A DNA stretch of 64,000 nucleotides from Leptodontidium sp. MPI-SDFR-AT-0119 (Eukaryota > Ascomycota > Leotiomycetes > Helotiales > Leptodontidiaceae): positions 124,001-188,000 of the forward strand of contig JAHLEZ010000049.1 of assembly GCA_020726505.1 (NCBI GenBank), read 5' to 3'. Positions 59,322 through 64,000 of this stretch are shown in pieces. Made by a program: the position numbers and the translations under genes. The stretch's first letter is position 1, and the number at the start of each line of letters is the position of its first letter. The notes below the pieces were generated by a model. That model did no database searches. It was not told the origin of the DNA and saw only the letters and a program-made list of their open reading frames with translations.

Positions 59322-59582
59322 GTATTACTTCCGTTTACGTAATATTACGGAATATATTATATCCGGTTGCATAAAGCTCTTACATAAAGCTCTTGCATAA
59401 AGCTTTTATATAGAGTTTTTATATAAGCTTATATTCTTATAGCCCCTGTAAGATATATTATAATTTATTTATATTATAGCTTATTGTTTGTATTATATAT
59501 TTAAATAGCTTTTTAGATTTAAAGTAATTATAAAAGCTAATTGTTTATTATTATCTAAAGCTTTTATAAAGCCGTCTACTAG
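59322..59582. other. Minisatellite remainder and Copia 3' non-coding
   Basis: The GTATTACTTCCGTTTACG repeat ends here. From about 59380 comes TAAAGCTCTTACATAAAGCTCT in three imperfect copies, then AT-rich sequence up to the Copia RNase H stop. Probably the end of the Copia 3' LTR and UTR. Confidence 0.45.
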
Positions 59583-60620
59583 TTAAACTATTGTATTTAT
59601 ATATAATAAGTTTAGTTTATTTTCACTTATAGAGTTTTTAATAAAGTAATAAGTTATATCAATATATTTACTTCTTTTATGAAATTCTGGATTATTAGCT
59701 AGTTTTAAAGTTAATTCGCTATTAGTTAATAGCTTTAGTATAAGAGTTTCTTTATTATTAAGAAGTTTATTAAAATAATTTATTAAATTATATAAATATA
59801 ATATTTCTTTTATAGCTTCTTTACAAGCTATATATTCAGCTTCATAGCTCGATAAAGCTACTGTTTTTTGAAGTATACTAAGCCAACTTATAATACAGTT
59901 ATTTACTAGGAATAAAAAGCCGCTAGTGCTTTTACGAGAGCTAATATCTCCGCCCCAGTCGGCATCTATATAACCTAGTAATTCTAGGAAAGGTTTATTA
60001 CAGTTATAATATATCCCTAAATCAGGGTATTTATTTAAGTATTTCCAAATACAGTCTAAGGCCCTAAAATAGCTTAAATCAGGGTTAAACATATATCTAG
60101 CGCATCTATTAACTACATATGCGATATTAGATCTAGTCTTAGTTGCTAGATATATTAAAGAGCCTACTTATTATTAATATAATTGTAAGTCTTCTTTATT
60201 AGCTAAACTAGTTGATTTATCTAGTCTAACTCCTGCTTCTACTAGTGTAGTTACAGGATTTAAATTTCTTTTATTAAATTTATCTAATAATATATTTAGA
60301 TATTTATTTTGATTTATATAAATAGATTAATTATTATAATCTAATTTTATTTCCATTCCAAGGAATTAATGTATTTCACTTATGTATTCTATTTTTATTT
60401 CTTTAGTTAATTTAATTATTATATCTTTTATTGTATTATTATCTAGTCCTGTAAATATTAAGTCATCTACGTGACAGATTATAATTATTTTATATTCTTT
60501 ATATATAAATATAGCTTCGTCATATAATAAAGCTTCAAAACCTAGTTATTTAAAGCCTCAAATAAATGTTTATACTATAATCTAGGTGCTTACTTAAGGC
60601 CATATAAAGCTTTATTAAGT
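59583..60620 (-). pseudogene. Copia RT and RNase H region
   Basis: An open minus-strand frame from 60092 to 59583 encodes RNase H: YIDADWGGD, RKSTSGFLF, ISWLSILQKTVALSSYEAEY, IKEIL, and a C-terminal HKRSKYIDITYYFIK; the Copia signature (DADW..D...RKSTSG.......SS.EAEY) is complete. Upstream, the RT has H-V-D-D-L-I-F-T-G at 60462-60470 (YVDD position, Tyr to His). Few stops are present compared with the other elements, so this is the youngest or least mutated retroelement here. The frame is interrupted at about 60165 by TAA/TAG. Confidence 0.88.
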
Positions 60621-60632
60621 TTGTAATATAAT

Positions 60633-60674
<42 letters not shown>

Positions 60675-60703
60675 TTATTATATTATTATTATTATTATTA
60701 TTA

Positions 60704-60757
<54 letters not shown>

Positions 60758-60791
60758 TTATTATTATTATTCTTATTCTTATTATTATTAC

Positions 60792-60827
<36 letters not shown>

Positions 60828-60852
60828 TTATTATTATTTATTATTCTTATTA

Positions 60853-60889
<37 letters not shown>

Positions 60890-60890
60890 T
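60633..60890. repeat. ATT/TTA microsatellite, about 258 bp, inside Copia pol
   Basis: A nearly pure (TTA)n with occasional CTT, GTA and TCA interruptions. Read on the coding (minus) strand it is (AAT)n, which would encode a long poly-Asn or poly-Ile linker between integrase and RT. The same tract is present in the second copy at 63745-63982. Confidence 0.95.
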
Positions 60891-60904
60891 TCATTTTTTG
60901 ATTT

Positions 60905-61560
60905 ATATTCAATAAAAGCGTTATATACTTCATATTTATTTCTAAGTAGTTTTATTTCTAAGTACTTACTTTAAAGTCTAAGAAAGTTATAATATATTAT
61001 AAAGGTAATAGGGCCGTATAAATCACTAGCCACTTTTTCTAGTAAATCAAAGGTTTTATTACTAGATTCCTTTATTTATTTTATTTGTAAATTTACTTTG
61101 TAGACAAACTTCACAATTTAGTATTTTGTGTATTAATTATATTATTTAATATTATATTATTATAACTATATATTTTGTATAACTTTAATCTAAGTAATTT
61201 AGGCTTATATGTCCTAATTTAATATAAAGGTCTATTTTATTAATTGTTTTATTTTAATAGTAGCTAGTACTTAAATATTATTATTATTTTATTGTTATAA
61301 GGTATAATATTAAGTATATATAAACTATTTGTTTTTGTCCCTTTGATTATAGTTTGATTTTTATTATTTTAATATAAGCACAAGTATTATTAAAAATACT
61401 GTAATATTATTTATTTAATTGACTTTGACTTATTAAGTTTATTCCTAGTTCTGGCATATAAAGACAATTTTCAAATATATATATTTGATTATTAATATTT
61501 GATTTAATACATATATTACCAAGTCCTTTTATTTATATTTGCTTTGCTTTTCCCTAATTT
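60905..61560 (-). pseudogene. Copia integrase region
   Basis: Minus-strand reading includes C-E-V-C-L-Q-S-K-F-T-N-K (61115-61104 for CEVC), the CC half of the Copia HHCC zinc motif, followed after a probable one-base slip by NKTFDLLEKVASDLYGPIT (about 61065-61010), the usual D-L-x-G-P start of the DDE core. The upstream half is poorly readable. The frameshift suggests it is non-functional. Confidence 0.7.
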
Positions 61561-61685
61561 ACTATTTTATTACAAGTTTAAAATCACTAAAATAAGCTAA
61601 ATTACAGCAAATATACTTTGTTATAGCTGTATTAAGTGCGAATATATTTAATTGACTATTTACACTTATATTCTCTTTAATTATG

Positions 61686-62644
61686 TCAAGAGATCCTATT
61701 TTGGTTATTAGCTTTATTATTATTAGAGGGGGTAGTCATAAATACCATATTTTCCATCGGAATATCAAAATCTAACTCAAAATCCTCTATATTAGCTAGA
61801 TTCGCGCTAGTATTACTAACGGTACCACTATTACTATATAAAATATCAATATTCTCCTCTCGCTTATCCCGAGCCGATTTCTTAGTAATATCAGGTGATT
61901 TATTAGTCTTTGGCCGTTTCCACCCCTTAGGGGCCTTATTAGGAAACAAGAAGGCGCAGTTAGAAGTCACATGAGAGTATTGTTTACAATTAGTATAATA
62001 CTTCTTACTTTGAGAGCTATTTTTAGTGACTTTATAAGGTTTTTTGCCTTTATAGCCACTAGAAGTTATTAGGGCCTGATCTGTATTAGTATCATTTAAT
62101 TCTTGACGTTTTAATTCGTTTAATAAATTAGAGAATAACGACTTAAGGGTATAAGAATCAATATTAGTTCTTAACGACTGTGTTATATTAGAAACTAATT
62201 TATCATAGTTATTAGTCAAGTTATTAAGAACCCAAGCTATTATTACCTGTTTAGACAATTTAAGGTTTTTAGCTTTTAACTGATCGCTTAGCTGTTTTAC
62301 CTATTGAGGTATTCTTCTATAGAATTAAACTTAATTAAATAGGTATTAAAGAATTCTCAGCAAATCAAAAATTCCGAGCTAAACCCCTTAGGGGAATAGA
62401 GGTTTTTAAGTGATTGCCAAGCCTCAAAAGCACGTGTTATATATTATATTTGCAAAAGAGGGCCGTCCTTAATAAGCAATTAGATATTAGAAAGGGCTTT
62501 GCCGTTTATTTCATCACTTACTTCATTAGACACTATTACAGTGTTTAGCGCTTCTTTTGTTAAGAAAGCCGCCATACGAAGTGCCCAAATAGGGTAATTA
62601 GCCGAGCCGCTAAGCTTAGCCATAGTGATTTTATTAGAAGTCAT
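61686..62644 (-). pseudogene. Copia gag (UBN2-like with zinc knuckle)
   Basis: Start at 62644: MTSNKITMAKLSGSANYPIW, then LRMAAFLTKEAL, FEAWQSLKNLYSPKGF, FNSIEEYL, and an open stretch from 62258 (KQVIIAWVLNNLTNNYDKLV, LLNELKRQE). The knuckle reads Y-x-N-C-x4-H-x4-C, so the first Cys has become Tyr (about 62000). There are only about five in-frame stops (TAA/TAG) in the upstream 130 codons. The C-terminal tail is Asn/Ser-rich (TTPSNNNKANNQN). Gag would package element RNA. No intact protease was found between this and the integrase. Confidence 0.85.
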
Positions 62645-63413
62645 TCTATTGGATTTATTAGTATATTTATATTAAAAGTCGGAGATATATGACTTAACTT
62701 GAGAGTTAAAGAGATTTAGTTATTCTGATTAATCTGAAATTTTCAGTATTAGTTAAGATATATATCAAGTATAAGTATCACTTTATAGGGCAAAAATACC
62801 TTCTAGTATACGAGAACTTTTGAAGTGTTTTCTACCGAGGTCACGTTTTATTTTGCTTTTAGGGCAAGGAGGACTAGTCCAAAAACTTTGAAATTTATGA
62901 GGTAGATTTATTAGTATATAAGTATATTTATCAAGAGTTTAAGGAGTATTTACTAATAAATATCAGAGATATTTAGATTTTGGATTTAGAGGTTGTGTAG
63001 TTTAGGCCAGAGCTAACCATAGAGCTACGTATTAGAGGTATAACGTAGGTTATAGAAGTATAGAGGTATAAGAGCCGTAGTTATAGTGATATGGAGGTAT
63101 AGAGAGCCGTAGGTAATGGAGATATGGAGGTATGGAGCCGTAGGTATAGAGCCGTAGATATGGAGCCGTAGGGTATGGAGCCGTAGGTATGGAGATGAGG
63201 GTAGTGGTTTGTTATACGTTAAAAGGATCAAGAATAAAGGGTATAAAGAGTAGAATTCTAATCGACCTGTCAATTAGAAATCAATACAAAGTAAAGTTAA
63301 CGTGGTATAAGAGTATAAGGGTATAAAGTAGCGAAGAAGTTAAAGTTAATTAATTGAATATACGAAGAAGTGCGTAGCGGGGCTCATAACCTGAAAAGAA
63401 GTAATACTTAGTG
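62645..63413. repeat. Copia 5' leader with a GGAGCCGTAGGTAT minisatellite
   Basis: The leader lies between gag and the 5' LTR fragment. At about 63040-63200 a unit of 14-24 bp, variants of TATGGAGCCGTAGG and GGTATGGAGATA, repeats about ten times. Nothing else recognised. The open frame on the opposite strand (63273-63025) is just the repeat read backwards (Ser/Pro/Tyr/Leu-rich). Confidence 0.65.
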
Positions 63414-63482
63414 TGTGATAATTCTATTATAAAGGGGATTTCTAAGTCTATATAACTACTCTAGCTTATCACGTGTGTATTC
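63414..63482 (-). repeat. Copia 5' LTR fragment
   Basis: TGTGATAATTC through AAGGGGATTTCTAAGTCTA, matching the left-end copy near 57876-57920. It breaks off at about 63482, where duplicated RT sequence begins. Confidence 0.6.
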
Positions 63483-63820
63483 ATGTATTTCACTTATGTA
63501 TTCTATTTTATTTCTTTAGTTAATTTAATTATTATATCTTTTATTGTATTATTATCTAGTCCTGTAAATATTAAGTCATCTACGTGACAGATTATAATTA
63601 TTTTATATTCTTATAATAAATATAGCTTCGTCATATAATAAAGCTTCAAAACCTAGTTTATTTAAAGCCTCAAATAAATGTTTATACTATAATCTAGGTG
63701 CTTACTTAAGGCCATATAAAGCTTTATTAAGTTTGTAATATAATTTATTATTATTATTATTATATTATTATTATTATTATATATTATTATTATTATATAT
63801 ATATTATATTATTATTATTA

Positions 63821-63851
<31 letters not shown>

Positions 63852-64000
63852 TATTATTATTATATTATTAGTATTATTATTATTATTTTTATATTATTAT
63901 TATTATTTATTATATTATATTATTATTATTATTATTATATTATTATTATTATTATATATTATTATTATTATTATTATTATTTTCATTTTTTGATTTATAT
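63483..64000 (-). pseudogene. Second copy of part of the Copia RT region
   Basis: 63483-64000 repeats 60369-60908 (same orientation) almost base for base, differing mainly by short indels in A/T runs and in microsatellite length. It includes the VDDLIFTG block near 63576 and the ATT tract (63745-63982). It runs off the window edge. Confidence 0.9.

Overview
This window looks like a transposon-filled, heavily RIP-mutated chromosome segment of a filamentous ascomycete (Pezizomycotina). The reasons are: very AT-rich tracts almost without CpA but still rich in CpG; reading frames whose stops are nearly all TAA/TAG at places where Gln or Trp is expected (the C-to-T signature of repeat-induced point mutation); spliceosomal introns of 47-73 nt; and fungal element families (Fot1/pogo, Tad-like LINE, chromodomain Ty3/Gypsy, Helitron, hAT, Copia) together with fungal NLR genes. 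The species cannot be named from the sequence. No rRNA, tRNA or CRISPR array was recognised.

Layout. 1-8020: a hAT transposase pseudogene (minus strand) split by a complete 6.6-kb chromodomain Ty3/Gypsy element (1205-7802, 300-bp LTRs, 5-bp target duplication). 8021-12522: AT-rich filler, a Fot1/pogo element (copy A, 9578-11752) and small GC-richer remnants. 12523-13825: the one convincing ordinary host gene, an unmutated two-exon multipass membrane protein of 409 aa. 14458-22112: a nest of a LINE 3' fragment (minus) holding piggyBac copy B (minus), which holds Fot1/pogo copy B (plus), followed by piggyBac copy C (plus). Copy C carries an intact two-exon transposase and is the only intact transposase in the window. 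22250-31690: three Helitrons (22250-23480 minus, N-terminal part only; 23930-26760 plus, internally deleted; 27200-31690 plus, nearly full length but with a mutated HUH site). The middle one is interrupted by a small gag-only LTR element (24832-26590). 34450-37480: two RIP-killed NLR genes pointing away from each other (NB-ARC/TPR on minus, NACHT on plus).

37973-57875: a 'Russian doll'. An outer large Ty3/Gypsy element (called X here, minus) is split by a gag-only LTR element (42409-56802, plus), which is itself split by a second, complete 12.07-kb copy of X (43984-56052, minus). X carries protease, RT and integrase plus about 3 kb of apparently coding sequence between integrase and the 3' LTR. 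57876-64000: a minus-strand Copia element with relatively open frames and a long ATT microsatellite inside pol, a 1.24-kb TRIM-like element (58085-59321) in a minisatellite at its left end, and a near-identical second copy of part of its RT region at the right edge.

Together this is a RIP graveyard around a small spared island (about 12.1-22.1 kb). Element ends and target duplications were read directly from the sequence. Domain assignments come from translating by eye and should be confirmed by profile searches.
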